Assembly (NCBI RefSeq): GCF_003583365.1
Contig: NZ_QXED01000013.1
Span: forward strand, 1 to 64,000
Direction: 5' to 3'
Origin: Fibrisoma montanum
GTDB lineage: Bacteria > Bacteroidota > Bacteroidia > Cytophagales > Spirosomataceae
DNA length: 64,000 nt
The position numbers and the translations under genes are program-made. Shown piece by piece: positions 1-8,901 of this stretch (the stretch's first letter is position 1; every line of letters starts with the position of its first letter). The notes under the pieces were generated by a model, which saw only the letters and a program-made list of their open reading frames with translations, had not been told where the DNA came from and ran no database searches.

Positions 1-24
1 CCACGCCCCCAACCCCCTGCCCCT

Positions 25-753
25 ATGCAGTTAATCATCAAAAAAGACTCCGACGAACTCGCTCGGGCCGTAGCCGACTGGCTCGTTACGTACATCAATG
101 ACGTGTTGCAGCGTCAGGAGCGGTTCACCATTGCCCTGTCGGGTGGCAGCACGCCCGAAGCCCTGTTCAAACTCCTGGCCGAATTGCCGTACCGGGAAGT
201 GATTCCCTGGGATAAACTGCATATCTTCTGGGGGGATGAACGGTACGTGCCCCTCGACGACGACCGCAGCAACGCCCGCATGGCGTACCAGACCCTGCTG
301 AATCATGTACCGGTCGAACCGACGCAGGTGTTTGTCTGGCCCACCAATCAGGAACCCGACGTAGCGGCCGACCGATATGCTAACATCCTGCATACTTACT
401 TTGATGGCTACAACCGGACGTTCGATCTGGTGATGCTCGGCATGGGCGATGATGGTCATACGCTTTCGCTTTTCCCCGGTACGGAGGTCGTCCACGAAGA
501 CAAGGCCTGGACAAACGCGTATTTTCTGAAAGCGCAGAATATGTACCGCCTGACGCTGACCGCGCCGGTGGTGAACAAGGCCGCTGCCGTGGCGTTTTTG
601 GTGGCTGGACCCAAAAAAGCGGCCCCCCTCAACGAAGTGATCAACGGCGATTACCGCCCCGATGTGTACCCGTCGCAGGTGATCCGGCCAACCGACGGCG
701 AACTGTACTGGTTCGTCGACGAAGCCGCGGCCGCGCAGGTACAACCGTCGTAG
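25..753 (+). CDS. pgl: 6-phosphogluconolactonase
   Basis: Hydrolyses 6-phosphogluconolactone to 6-phosphogluconate in the cytosolic oxidative pentose phosphate pathway. The 242-aa product has the family blocks in order: the Ser/Gly-rich ALSGGSTPE phosphate-binding loop near residue 38, the WGDERYVP block near residue 69, and the GMGDDGHTLSLFPG block near residue 140. The length is normal for the DevB/Pgl type. The ATG at 25 is used because the family begins a few residues before the first beta strand. In many Bacteroidota pgl follows zwf, which would lie just outside the window to the left. It is convergent with the glycosyltransferase gene, leaving only 9 nt between them. Confidence 0.95.
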   Translation: MQLIIKKDSDELARAVADWLVTYINDVLQRQERFTIALSGGSTPEALFKLLAELPYREVIPWDKLHIFWGDERYVPLDDDRSNARMAYQTLLNHVPVEPTQVFVWPTNQEPDVAADRYANILHTYFDGYNRTFDLVMLGMGDDGHTLSLFPGTEVVHEDKAWTNAYFLKAQNMYRLTLTAPVVNKAAAVAFLVAGPKKAAPLNEVINGDYRPDVYPSQVIRPTDGELYWFVDEAAAAQVQPS

Positions 754-762
754 GCCGGGGTG

Positions 763-1626
763 TCAGTAAAAACTTTCAATTTTCAGAATCTGCCGTTCTA
801 CGTGGACCGGCACTACCCGGCGTTTGGAGAGCAGCAACAGCAACACGCGTACGGCTTCCTGATAGCCCTTGCGGACGTTCTCGTCGGAACGACTTCGCTG
901 GTAAATGTGCAGCGTATGCCGAAGGGCGTAGTACCACGGCCGGCGAAGCCAGTAGTACCAGAGCGTGTCGCGGGTCAGGAGCTGGATGCGGTGCGAACAG
1001 TCCCGAACGGGCGAGGGGTAATGGTGGCACACCATATCGTCGGCGTAGGATAAACTCCATCCGCTGGCCAGCATATCCACCGAGAAAAGACGTTCTTCGC
1101 CCGCGATGGCAAACTGCTGATTGAAACCGCCCATCGCCAGAAACGCCTGTCGGCGGATGACGACCGCACAGCACACGAAGCCCAGAATAGCCGGACCCGG
1201 CAGTGGTAACTGACTGCTGAGGGGGCTGTTGCGCATGGCTTCGCAGACCGGTTCCAGGCGGTTGTCGTCGCCCAGCAGCACTTTACCCGCCAGAACGCCC
1301 AGATGGGTGTATTGCCGGAAGTACTGCACAGCTTTGGTCAAGGCGCCGGGCTCCCAGAACGAATCATCGTCGCAGAACGCAACCAGGGGTGTTCGGGCCG
1401 CCTGAACGCCGATGTTTCGGGCGTTCAAACCCTGGTTAGTGGGCAGTGCCACTACGTTCACGGCCGGGAACGCGGCCCGAACGCGCTCCGGCGTCCCGTC
1501 GGTAGAGGCATTGTCGACAACGATGATGGGCGGCTTTTCGGGTAACTGTGCCAGATGCCCCAGGGTCCAGAGTAATGTGTCAACCCGGTTACGGGTCACA
1601 ATCAGCACGGAAATGTCGGAAGTCAT
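763..1626 (-). CDS. Family 2 glycosyltransferase
   Basis: A GT-A fold, family 2 glycosyltransferase, probably moving a sugar from a nucleotide donor onto a surface glycan. The N-terminal part shows the nucleotide-binding strand (ISVLIVTRNR), the VVDNASTDGT motif and an acidic AFCDDDS motif where the DxD metal site is expected; an ED-type acceptor site (AGEERLF) follows near residue 195. No transmembrane segment is visible, so it is probably cytosolic or membrane-associated. An upstream in-frame start at 1695 exists, but the ATG at 1626 places the first strand directly at the N-terminus, as is usual in the family. Acceptor and sugar are unknown. It stands alone, with no polysaccharide cluster around it. 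Confidence 0.85.
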   Translation of the reverse strand: MTSDISVLIVTRNRVDTLLWTLGHLAQLPEKPPIIVVDNASTDGTPERVRAAFPAVNVVALPTNQGLNARNIGVQAARTPLVAFCDDDSFWEPGALTKAVQYFRQYTHLGVLAGKVLLGDDNRLEPVCEAMRNSPLSSQLPLPGPAILGFVCCAVVIRRQAFLAMGGFNQQFAIAGEERLFSVDMLASGWSLSYADDMVCHHYPSPVRDCSHRIQLLTRDTLWYYWLRRPWYYALRHTLHIYQRSRSDENVRKGYQEAVRVLLLLLSKRRVVPVHVERQILKIESFY

Positions 1627-1734
1627 GATCAGGTTGCTCAAATGCCTTGTCAACCGGGCGGCTGAATGAATGTTGACAAAGAAGAGCAACGGCACGGTAG
1701 ATTTAGCGTACAGCCCACCCCCGACGACGGACCG

Positions 1735-2841
1735 CTACGTTTTCCACGCGTTTTGCAGGAAACGCAGCCAGTTTTTAAAGAAAATATTCTCGATGTCCCC
1801 GGCCGAATACCCTCGTCTGGTCAGCAGCCCCTGAAGGTTCTGCAAATCGCTGATGGTATCCAGATCGGTCGGTGACTGCTCGCGGCCAAACGTACCGTCG
1901 AGATCGGAGCCGATGGCACAATGCAGGGAGTTGCCCGCCATCTGGCAGATGTGGTCGAAGTGGTCGATTACCGTGTCGAGGGTAATGCCAAAATCGGCCG
2001 GATTGCTTTTCCGCTGCGTAAAGCCCGGTTTCAGCATCCACGCGTCGAAGCACCCGCCGATCACCGACCCCCGCTCAATCAGACGTTTGATCTGGTCGTC
2101 AGCAAGCTGGCGCTGGTGCGGTACCAGCGCCCGGCAATTGTGGTGACTGGCCCATACCGGTCCCTGGTACGAGTCCATCGCTTCGGTAAACCCCTCGTCG
2201 GTTAGGTGCGTTACGTCCAGAATCAGATTCAGCCGGTCCATTTCGCGCAGCAGGTCGCGGCCCAGGGCGGTCAGCGGCCCCGCCAACCCCGTGCCCGGAG
2301 CGTAGCGGCCGGTGCTGTAATGAGCCGGTCCGGTGGCCCTGAGCCCGTAGGCGTAGGCGGTTTCCAGATACGACAGATCGACCAGCGAGTCGGCCCCTTC
2401 GAGACTGAGAATGTACCCCACCGGTTTAGTTTCATTCGGCAGGCTGTCGTCGAGCCAGAGCGCTACGTGCCGGTCGAGCGATGCCCGGTCGGTGATCTGC
2501 ACCAGCTCGGCAACGCCATCCGGCCCGGGTTGGGTCATGGCTTCGTACCACGCCCGCTGGGCCTGGGTCATGGCCCAGGCCTGATGCGGGGAGTTCCAGC
2601 CGGCACCGGGTAAAATGCCGCCTGATCCGGTAGGTTGATTAAACCGGGCGATCTGCGTAGCTACCACCAGCCCGATGTTGCCCCGGCGGAGTTCCGGCAG
2701 TGATACGGTGCCCTTCGCCCGGTCGATCCTGTCCGTCATCCCCGCTTCCGATGCCCGGATGGCACTGACCGGCTGCCGGTAATCGCGGTTCCATTCGATG
2801 GCGTTGAGCGCCATGTCGAGGTGAGCATCAATCAGGAACAT
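1735..2841 (-). CDS. Membrane dipeptidase, peptidase family M19
   Basis: A zinc dipeptidase of the renal dipeptidase family. The 368-aa product begins with the family's DAHLD metal motif (His7, Asp9), followed by the bridging Glu in LSLEGAD, a His in DVTHL, the ASHHNCR block and the GSDLDGTFG C-terminal block. No signal peptide precedes the DAHLD motif, so despite the family name it is likely cytoplasmic. Bacterial members cleave dipeptides, including D-amino-acid ones; the substrate cannot be read from sequence. It lies 8 nt downstream of the RidA gene on the same strand and is probably cotranscribed with it. Confidence 0.93.
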   Translation of the reverse strand: MFLIDAHLDMALNAIEWNRDYRQPVSAIRASEAGMTDRIDRAKGTVSLPELRRGNIGLVVATQIARFNQPTGSGGILPGAGWNSPHQAWAMTQAQRAWYEAMTQPGPDGVAELVQITDRASLDRHVALWLDDSLPNETKPVGYILSLEGADSLVDLSYLETAYAYGLRATGPAHYSTGRYAPGTGLAGPLTALGRDLLREMDRLNLILDVTHLTDEGFTEAMDSYQGPVWASHHNCRALVPHQRQLADDQIKRLIERGSVIGGCFDAWMLKPGFTQRKSNPADFGITLDTVIDHFDHICQMAGNSLHCAIGSDLDGTFGREQSPTDLDTISDLQNLQGLLTRRGYSAGDIENIFFKNWLRFLQNAWKT

Positions 2842-2849
2842 AGCAACGG

Positions 2850-3239
2850 CTACGGTAATTTGGCGACTACGTCGATCTCTACCTTGATGCCATTACCCAG
2901 CACCGACTGCACAGTTGTCCGGGCCGGTTTGATTCCGGGGAAGTAGCTGGCGTAGATTTGGTTATAAACCGCGAAATCGTTGATATCGGCCAGGTGAACG
3001 GTGCTCTTCACAACGTCGTCGAACGTACAGCCGGCCGCTTCCAGAATTCGCCCGACGTTTTGCAGAGTCAGGTGGGTTTCGGACTCGATGGTGCCCAGCA
3101 CGAATTCGCCCTTGGCGTAATCGACCGGACCCTGACCGGATACGTACAGCCAGCCGTCGATGAGTACGCCGGACGAATACGCGCCGGTTGAAAAGCCTTC
3201 TTTTACGTCGGGATGGTGTATCTGAATTTTTGTCGCCAT
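2850..3239 (-). CDS. RidA family enamine/imine deaminase
   Basis: A 129-aa protein of the RidA/YjgF/UK114 family, which hydrolyses reactive enamine/imine intermediates released by PLP enzymes. Typical features are LYVSGQGPVD in the first third, the LQNVGRILEAAG helix, the DVVKSTVHLADI strand and the PARTTVQS arginine motif that binds the substrate carboxylate. An upstream in-frame extension to 3476 would run into the preceding gene and has no family similarity, so ATG 3239 is chosen. Followed after 8 nt by the M19 dipeptidase gene, suggesting a small amino-acid or peptide catabolism operon. Confidence 0.92.
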   Translation of the reverse strand: MATKIQIHHPDVKEGFSTGAYSSGVLIDGWLYVSGQGPVDYAKGEFVLGTIESETHLTLQNVGRILEAAGCTFDDVVKSTVHLADINDFAVYNQIYASYFPGIKPARTTVQSVLGNGIKVEIDVVAKLP

Positions 3240-3312
3240 GTCTGTTTTGGTTTTGCGTCCGCTAAAGTAGATGCTTTCTTGACATGACGCTTCGGTTACC
3301 CCAAAAATAGGG

Positions 3313-4929
3313 TCAGACAATTGGCTCATTGAGCACAACGGCCTTATCCAGCCCGCAGCGCTCCATAAACTCGTTGGTAAACACCTTCCGGGTGTCGTTG
3401 TCGAGCAGTTGGTTCCGGGCCAGCAACCACGCATCCACGCTGGCGTCGCCGTACATGTTCCGCACCCGTTGGGCATCCAGGTTGAAGTTGACTTTACCCC
3501 AGTGCAGGGTGTACGGAATGCCGAGCGTTTCCAGGCGATTCCAGGTTTTCTGCAGGAACTGCCGGGTTGGGGTTGATTCGATGCCGTCCAGTTCCAGCAC
3601 GCACGTTACGGGAAAGCGCGTAAATCCCAACGTAGCGGGTGTCTGCCTCACCCACCGCAAGCCAAGTACGCCCGGAAACGCCGATTGTTTGTTGAGTTCG
3701 ATAATCTCCTCCAGCACCCGGGGGCTGTCGGTGGCGTCGATCCCAATGGCCGCGCTGGAGGCCTTGCCCCGGATGTTGGTGTAGCCAAAAAAATCGGCCA
3801 TGGTACCGACCCAGCCGTCGGTATTCTCCAGCGCCTGCGGATACAATGCGTTGACCATAGCCGGTACCAGCCTGGCCGAGAACGGCCTCAGCTTGTCGAG
3901 CAGCGTCTGGATCAGGCCCATCGTATCGTCGCCGTAAACGAATCCCGGCTTTGGCGGGGGCGGCACGGCCCCGGCCGGCTTGACGGTATGTTTGTTCAGG
4001 ATGCGGATAAACGCCCCGTGTGCCGGGTTGGTCCCCGTTACGTCGAACTGGTGCGGATTGACAATCATCTGGAAATGATACGGCTCACCCCCGTCCGGTT
4101 GCGTAGGTAGTCGGAGTGCCGTTTGTAAACCCGAAAAATCGAGCTGGGTCATGGCTCGTTTCAGGTCGTCGTTGTAAACAACCCGGTCGTTGCTATAAGC
4201 TTTCAGCCAGAACAGCGGCTCGGTCTGGAGCATGACGCCATGAATAAACCCAAAACTGCCGAAACTGACTACGGCCGCGTTGAACAGATCGTCGTCGCGC
4301 AAGACGTCGGTCACGCCAAGCCAGTCGGTAAACGCCGGGGAAGCTACCGGAAACGACGCCCGTTCGAGCCATACGTGGCGGTCGGCACCCGTAACCAGGT
4401 GCAGGCCGACGACCGTGTCGTGCACCGCCCCCAGGTTAAAGGCTGCGCCATGGGTACCGGTCGAAAAGGCCCCGGCGATGGTCTGGCCGTTGCTGGCTCC
4501 CGACGCCCGCATCGATTTGCCGTTGGCTTCCAGCATTTCTTCGATGATGTGGATGGTCGTGCCGCATTCGGTGAAGAACAGGTCGCCGGCCGAATGCCCG
4601 GCGTTCAGGTACGCCGGGGCGACCATCGAGTTGCCCAGCGGGAAGGTCTGCATCAGGGCATTGGCGTCGATCAGTCCACCGTTGGTAACCCCTACCTTCG
4701 TGAACGACCAGTTTTTGCCGATTGCCCGCAGGCGCAGGTTATGGCTGATGGCGTGCTGAATCAGCCACTGAAAGTTGGCCGTTGTCTGGCGATATTGCGC
4801 CTGACTCCCCGATACGGTCGGGATACGTAGTTTGAAGGACGCGCCCGGCGTCAGGGGCTGCGTAAAGTTCTGGTGCCGGTTGGTGAGTTCCGTCACCGAC
4901 AGGCGTTCAAGTCCGTTTGGCAGGCTCAT
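3313..4929 (-). CDS. FAD-dependent aldonolactone-oxidase-like protein
   Basis: A 538-aa flavoprotein of the VAO/PCMH fold. The N-terminal half (about residues 50-230) is an FAD_binding_4 domain, with the RAIGKNWSF segment and the GASNGQTIAGAFSTGTHG loop that contacts FAD. The C-terminal half ends with an HWGK motif, characteristic of D-arabinono-1,4-lactone oxidase / L-gulonolactone oxidase type enzymes. It probably oxidises a sugar lactone or polyol with O2 and makes H2O2. No signal peptide is visible. Substrate is not determined by sequence; alditol oxidase and other sugar oxidases share this architecture. Upstream in the same direction is the Bor-like lipoprotein gene, 31 nt away. Confidence 0.82.
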   Translation of the reverse strand: MSLPNGLERLSVTELTNRHQNFTQPLTPGASFKLRIPTVSGSQAQYRQTTANFQWLIQHAISHNLRLRAIGKNWSFTKVGVTNGGLIDANALMQTFPLGNSMVAPAYLNAGHSAGDLFFTECGTTIHIIEEMLEANGKSMRASGASNGQTIAGAFSTGTHGAAFNLGAVHDTVVGLHLVTGADRHVWLERASFPVASPAFTDWLGVTDVLRDDDLFNAAVVSFGSFGFIHGVMLQTEPLFWLKAYSNDRVVYNDDLKRAMTQLDFSGLQTALRLPTQPDGGEPYHFQMIVNPHQFDVTGTNPAHGAFIRILNKHTVKPAGAVPPPPKPGFVYGDDTMGLIQTLLDKLRPFSARLVPAMVNALYPQALENTDGWVGTMADFFGYTNIRGKASSAAIGIDATDSPRVLEEIIELNKQSAFPGVLGLRWVRQTPATLGFTRFPVTCVLELDGIESTPTRQFLQKTWNRLETLGIPYTLHWGKVNFNLDAQRVRNMYGDASVDAWLLARNQLLDNDTRKVFTNEFMERCGLDKAVVLNEPIV

Positions 4930-4960
4930 GGGAAAGGGGGGGAGGAGGGTTAGGAAACAC

Positions 4961-5347
4961 TTAGCGGGAACCTATTGGCTGAGGAGCCGGAACGTAGGGT
5001 GCGCAGCACCACCGAACGCGTCGTTTGGTAACGATGCCGAGCGTAAGGGTCGTGAGTACGTAGTGACCAAACGACGATCTGACCGTTACGCCGTTGAGGT
5101 GGTTGAACCGTTTATCGCAGGGCGGATGGATGTCGGCCGGTTGTTTCAGCCCCCAGAAATAAGCCGTCACGACCGTATCGGTGTACGTAACGTTGGCGGG
5201 GGTGTCGCAGTCGGTTTCGGTAACCACGCGCGTGGTCATGCAGCCGGGCAGCGCAGGCAGCAGCAGAAACAGGAGCACCGCCATCCGGCCACGCAGCCGG
5301 CCGGAATGGTATCGGGGTTTAGAATCGGAAAAACGGGTCAGGAGCAT
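4961..5347 (-). CDS. Bor-like small lipoprotein
   Basis: A 128-aa predicted lipoprotein: Arg-rich n-region, the hydrophobic stretch AVLLFLLLPALPGC, and lipobox LPGC. After the Cys the mature part carries a YFWGL motif, an asparagine-glycine turn and a TLGI...C ending. This pattern resembles the Bor family of phage-lambda and enterobacterial lipoproteins (AYxFWGL...TLGIxTP...C). Bor is known as a surface lipoprotein linked to serum resistance; that role cannot be carried over here. An upstream start at 5404 would put 40 polar residues before the signal; ATG 5347 gives a normal signal sequence, and 5284 is a shorter alternative. Confidence 0.6.
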   Translation of the reverse strand: MLLTRFSDSKPRYHSGRLRGRMAVLLFLLLPALPGCMTTRVVTETDCDTPANVTYTDTVVTAYFWGLKQPADIHPPCDKRFNHLNGVTVRSSFGHYVLTTLTLGIVTKRRVRWCCAPYVPAPQPIGSR

Positions 5348-5507
5348 GGTGTCGGGACGTTGGATGATCGGTTGGTCGGAGTATACAAAATCCGGCAAAC
5401 ACAACGGTCGGCCAATTGAGGAAACGGTCGGGCATTTGAGAAAGCGGCCGTTTCGTACGTGCCTGAAAACCTGTTATTTTAGCGGATGTACTGGCGACCT
5501 CCCGACA

Positions 5508-6257
5508 ATGAACTACTCTGAAGTATTACCGGCCATGCCGCTGCAGCCCTACGTTGAATGCTACTGGATTCGGCGGGGGCGGCCGGTGGCGCAAGCCGCC
5601 CGAATCCTCCCCGATGGCTGCACGGATATCCTCTACGTATTTGGTAGCAAGGCGGCCGTTTCGGATGGGGCGTTGCTGGTTGGTACCATGACCCGGGCCG
5701 TGCTGAGTTCGGTAGCGCCGGAAGCTGACGTACTGGGGGTTCGTTTCAGGCCCGGCGGTCTGTTTCCCTTTGTGCAGACGCCCCTGCACCTCTTCACGGA
5801 TGGGCTGGTCGAACTGGCCGGTGTGCAGAAGCAGTTAGGCGATTCGGTTTTTTCTGCACTTGGCGATACCGATGCGTGGGCCGTGCGTATTGACCGACTG
5901 GATCGGGCGCTGCTGAAACGATTGTCTGCCGGACAGCTTCCCCCGCCCTCCGTGCTGGCCAGCGTCCGGCACCTGGAAGGCCAGCACGGCCAGTTTTCCA
6001 TTGAACGGCTGGCCGATCAGGGCGGAATCAGCCGCCGACAACTGGAGCGGCAGTTTCAGCAGTACGTCGGGGTTTCACCCAAGCTGCTGGCCCGAATCCT
6101 GCGTTTTCGGCGGATGCAGGCTCTCCTGCGAACTCAGCCGGCCGATTCGCTCATGGGGCTGGCTTTCGATAACGGCTACACCGATCACGCGCACCTGACG
6201 AAAGAATTCAGGGCGTTTGCAGGTATTACGCCCAGTACGTACTGGGGGGAGGGGTAG
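5508..6257 (+). CDS. AraC family transcriptional regulator
   Basis: A 249-aa regulator. The N-terminal half resembles the DUF6597 domain found in front of AraC domains (the segment with ECYW, then RILPDGCTDILY, then GVRFRPGG). The C-terminal 100 residues are an HTH_18 AraC DNA-binding domain with two helix-turn-helix units; the second ends with the usual FDNGYTDHAHLTKEFRAFAGITPSTY. The DUF6597 type usually binds a small ligand that is not known. ATG 5508 is preferred over the upstream in-frame start at 5181, because the region before it overlaps the divergent lipoprotein gene. Its likely target is the VOC gene 91 nt downstream, a common pair, but this is inference. Confidence 0.88.
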   Translation: MNYSEVLPAMPLQPYVECYWIRRGRPVAQAARILPDGCTDILYVFGSKAAVSDGALLVGTMTRAVLSSVAPEADVLGVRFRPGGLFPFVQTPLHLFTDGLVELAGVQKQLGDSVFSALGDTDAWAVRIDRLDRALLKRLSAGQLPPPSVLASVRHLEGQHGQFSIERLADQGGISRRQLERQFQQYVGVSPKLLARILRFRRMQALLRTQPADSLMGLAFDNGYTDHAHLTKEFRAFAGITPSTYWGEG

Positions 6258-6348
6258 CCCTAATCAGGCAATTTTAAGCGGTGTCGCATTTTTACAAACG
6301 AGTTGGCGGGTCGGTAATGCATCTTTGCCGGGACAAATCAACGCAGCC

Positions 6349-6699
6349 ATGAACGCAACCGAACAGAACCTTCGTATTGACTACATTGAATTTCCGGCGG
6401 CTGACCTACCCGCCACCCAGCGTTTCTACCAGACGGTTTTCGGCTGGCAGTTTGAAGAGTATGGGCCGGAGTACACCAGCTTTTCCGACGGCCGCATGAC
6501 CGGTGGTTTCTACCAGGCAGACGGGCTGCGGGCCGCACAGCCATTGGTTGTCATGTACGCAACCGACCTTGAAGCCGTTGAATCGGCCGTACGGGCTGCG
6601 GGCGGAGCCATCACCAAAGCGATTTTTTCCTTTCCCGGTGGCCGGCGGTTTCACTTCACCGACCCGAACGGCAACGAACTGGCGGTCTGGTCGGAGTAG
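6349..6699 (+). CDS. VOC family (glyoxalase/bleomycin-resistance fold) protein
   Basis: A 116-aa single-chain VOC-fold protein. It shows the two beta-alpha-beta-beta-beta halves: residues 9-60 begin with DYIEFPAADLPATQRFYQTVFGW and residues 65-115 end with FTDPNGNELAVW. The ending Glu in GNEL and an early His/Glu position usually bind metal in this superfamily; the first ligand is not obvious here (Glu in IEFP is a candidate). Function may be an isomerase, dioxygenase-like or drug-binding protein and cannot be fixed. It abuts the GH43 gene end to end: stop at 6699, convergent stop at 6700. Confidence 0.85.
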   Translation: MNATEQNLRIDYIEFPAADLPATQRFYQTVFGWQFEEYGPEYTSFSDGRMTGGFYQADGLRAAQPLVVMYATDLEAVESAVRAAGGAITKAIFSFPGGRRFHFTDPNGNELAVWSE

Positions 6700-7689
6700 T
6701 TACTTCAGGGGGCGTCTTTTCACCCCTTCTACGGTCAGTTTAACGGGTTTGATAGCGCCGTTCTCGTCAAAATACATACGTTCGATGCAGGTTTCCCGGT
6801 GATTACCGTCGGTTTCCGTCAGCGGGCGACGGTGGTAAACTATGTACCACTCGTCGGTGCCCGGAACCTGTATCACCGAGTGGTGTCCTGCCCCGGTCGC
6901 TACGGTGGGGTCCTGCTGCAGAATCTTCCCTACACGCTCAAAAGGGCCGAAGGGAGAGTCAGCCACCGCATAAGCCACTGAATAATTGGGGCCGGTCCAG
7001 CCGCCTTCCGACCACATGAAATAATACTTGCCGTTCCGGATGAACATAATCGGACCTTCCACATAGCCCTGTGGGGTGATTTCCTTGAACGTGGTACCAT
7101 CCGGAAACGGCACGACACCCGTAAAGTCGTCTTTCAGCCGGGCGATGTTGCAGTGCCGCCAGCCACCGTAGATGAGGTAATACTGCCCGTCTTTGTCGTG
7201 AAATACAAACTGATCAATGGGTTGCGCGCCGTTGTGAAACTGGCCGATGAGAGGTTTGCCCAGCAGATCTTTGAACGGTCCGGCGGGGTTGTTGGCCACG
7301 GCGACCCCAATACCACCGGCTTCGTTGTTGTTCTGGATGTCGTTGGCACCGAAGAAAAGGTAATACTTACCGCCTTTTTCCAATGCGGCCGGTGCCCACA
7401 TGGCGCGTTTGGCCCACTTCACCGCCGACGTATCGATAATACGTTGGTGTTTGGTCCAGTTAATCAGGTCGGGCGACGAAAACGCGTCCATAAACACCTG
7501 CTGGTTATACGGTGCCGAGTAGGTTGGATACACCCAGTACGTTTTGTTGAAGATGGTGCCTTCCGGATCGGCGTACCAGCCGGGAAAAATAGGGTTGCCG
7601 GAGGTCGCTTTCGACGCGGTTGATTGAGCGGATACGAAGCAGGGTAGCAGAACAGCGAGCAGGCAGAAGGTGAAAAAGGAGCGAGTCAT
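6700..7689 (-). CDS. Secreted glycoside hydrolase family 43 enzyme
   Basis: A 329-aa exported enzyme with a signal peptide (first 21 residues, ending VSA-QS). The mature part is a five-bladed propeller GH43 domain: general base Asp in GWYADPEG, the pKa-modulating Asp in QPIDQFVF, and the general acid Glu in YVEGPIMF. The WAPAAL and GAGHHSVIQ blocks are also typical. GH43 enzymes attack arabinan or xylan side chains (alpha-L-arabinofuranosidase, beta-xylosidase, arabinanase). No carbohydrate-binding module and no SusC/SusD pair is nearby, so it is not part of a visible polysaccharide utilisation locus. Confidence 0.93.
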   Translation of the reverse strand: MTRSFFTFCLLAVLLPCFVSAQSTASKATSGNPIFPGWYADPEGTIFNKTYWVYPTYSAPYNQQVFMDAFSSPDLINWTKHQRIIDTSAVKWAKRAMWAPAALEKGGKYYLFFGANDIQNNNEAGGIGVAVANNPAGPFKDLLGKPLIGQFHNGAQPIDQFVFHDKDGQYYLIYGGWRHCNIARLKDDFTGVVPFPDGTTFKEITPQGYVEGPIMFIRNGKYYFMWSEGGWTGPNYSVAYAVADSPFGPFERVGKILQQDPTVATGAGHHSVIQVPGTDEWYIVYHRRPLTETDGNHRETCIERMYFDENGAIKPVKLTVEGVKRRPLK

Positions 7690-7798
7690 GCGGTTGATTC
7701 AATAAATATTACGAATAACGTCTTCTTTTCGTGCAATTTGGTACGTTATGAGAAGAAGTATCCTGATATGGCTAAGAAAGGAGCACTACGTAGCAGTT

Positions 7799-8842
7799 CT
7801 AATGAGTTTGAAGCCACTGAAAATATTCTTTCTCGACCGTTACTCCATTATAAATTTTGTTAATAACCTTACGGTCAGCCCCGTAAACGAGTTTATGGTA
7901 GGTGTGGTCATGGTCGGGATACGCTTTCAGAGTAAGGTTTGTTTTACCGCGCCGTGCAAACTCAAGAGGTAATATGTCGTTTGACGTAGCGGCTATATCG
8001 GCCGTGCCATAAATAACGAGAATTGGGATACTTAGCGACAGCAGATAGTCTTTATTATAAGGATGAGAAAATGAATACGTTGTGCGGGGTGGGTCACCTA
8101 CTTTGGCTGAAGAGCTCAGTGAATCTCGACATATTTCAAGCCACTGGTTTTGCCGAGCTTCTACGTTGCGTTGTGCATCTTCCTGACTAATCTCACCAGT
8201 TAGGCCTCTGAACCGCTCCTGCCGAATAAGGCCTTGCTGCCGGCCGTCCAGAAAACCCGACGAAACGATCAGGTGGGTGACTTTGGGATTAGTATAAGCC
8301 GTCTTAATGGCCACAAAATAACCTTCCGAGCCACCTGCTACAACCACTCGTTTGACATCGGCCCACGGTTGGCTTAGGACAAAGCTAAGCACAACATTGG
8401 TTTGCCGAACGTAATAATCGAGGTAATTGTGGGTTTGATAAACAGCTGGGTACATGGACGGTTTTGGACGACTTCGCGTACTAAACAATGTATCCAGATA
8501 TGCAGCATTAGAGATTAATGGAACACCGGGCTTCGCAATCATGATGGAATAAAAATCCTGTTCATGATCATAGCAGGTGATAGGTAGTTCGGTGAGTGAG
8601 GGCCGATTGCTTCCGGGATTAGTTGTGAAGAGTGGAATAGGTAGAGAACCTTGTCGGAAGAGAAAGATAGGTTTGGGTTTAGTCAGTTCTCCCTGTTTAG
8701 CTACTACTGCAAATGTGATAGAATCGTCTTCAAACGGTATACTGAATACTGTGTATCCACCAATAAACCGTTGAGAATATTGTCCGCATGCTACTGTACT
8801 GGTTGTAGCAACTATAAGCATAAAGATGGATAGGTGTTTCAT
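7799..8842 (-). CDS. Exported alpha/beta hydrolase
   Basis: A 347-aa exported protein with an N-terminal hydrophobic signal ending VACG, which could serve as a lipobox (lipoprotein) or a normal cleavage site. The core is an alpha/beta hydrolase: nucleophile elbow GGSEGY near residue 170, an acid in YGTADIAA, and a His in DHDHTYHK near the end. The lid region between is long. It may be an esterase or a peptidase of the S9/DLH-like group; substrate unknown. Codon use and base composition look AT-richer than the neighbouring genes, which suggests later acquisition. The 109-nt gap to the GH43 gene contains no gene. Confidence 0.75.
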   Translation of the reverse strand: MKHLSIFMLIVATTSTVACGQYSQRFIGGYTVFSIPFEDDSITFAVVAKQGELTKPKPIFLFRQGSLPIPLFTTNPGSNRPSLTELPITCYDHEQDFYSIMIAKPGVPLISNAAYLDTLFSTRSRPKPSMYPAVYQTHNYLDYYVRQTNVVLSFVLSQPWADVKRVVVAGGSEGYFVAIKTAYTNPKVTHLIVSSGFLDGRQQGLIRQERFRGLTGEISQEDAQRNVEARQNQWLEICRDSLSSSAKVGDPPRTTYSFSHPYNKDYLLSLSIPILVIYGTADIAATSNDILPLEFARRGKTNLTLKAYPDHDHTYHKLVYGADRKVINKIYNGVTVEKEYFQWLQTH

Positions 8843-8901
8843 GAGTACGAGATATAAGATCTCTACCGTAAATATGAAAATACCTTACTGACCTCTCCAA
8901 G

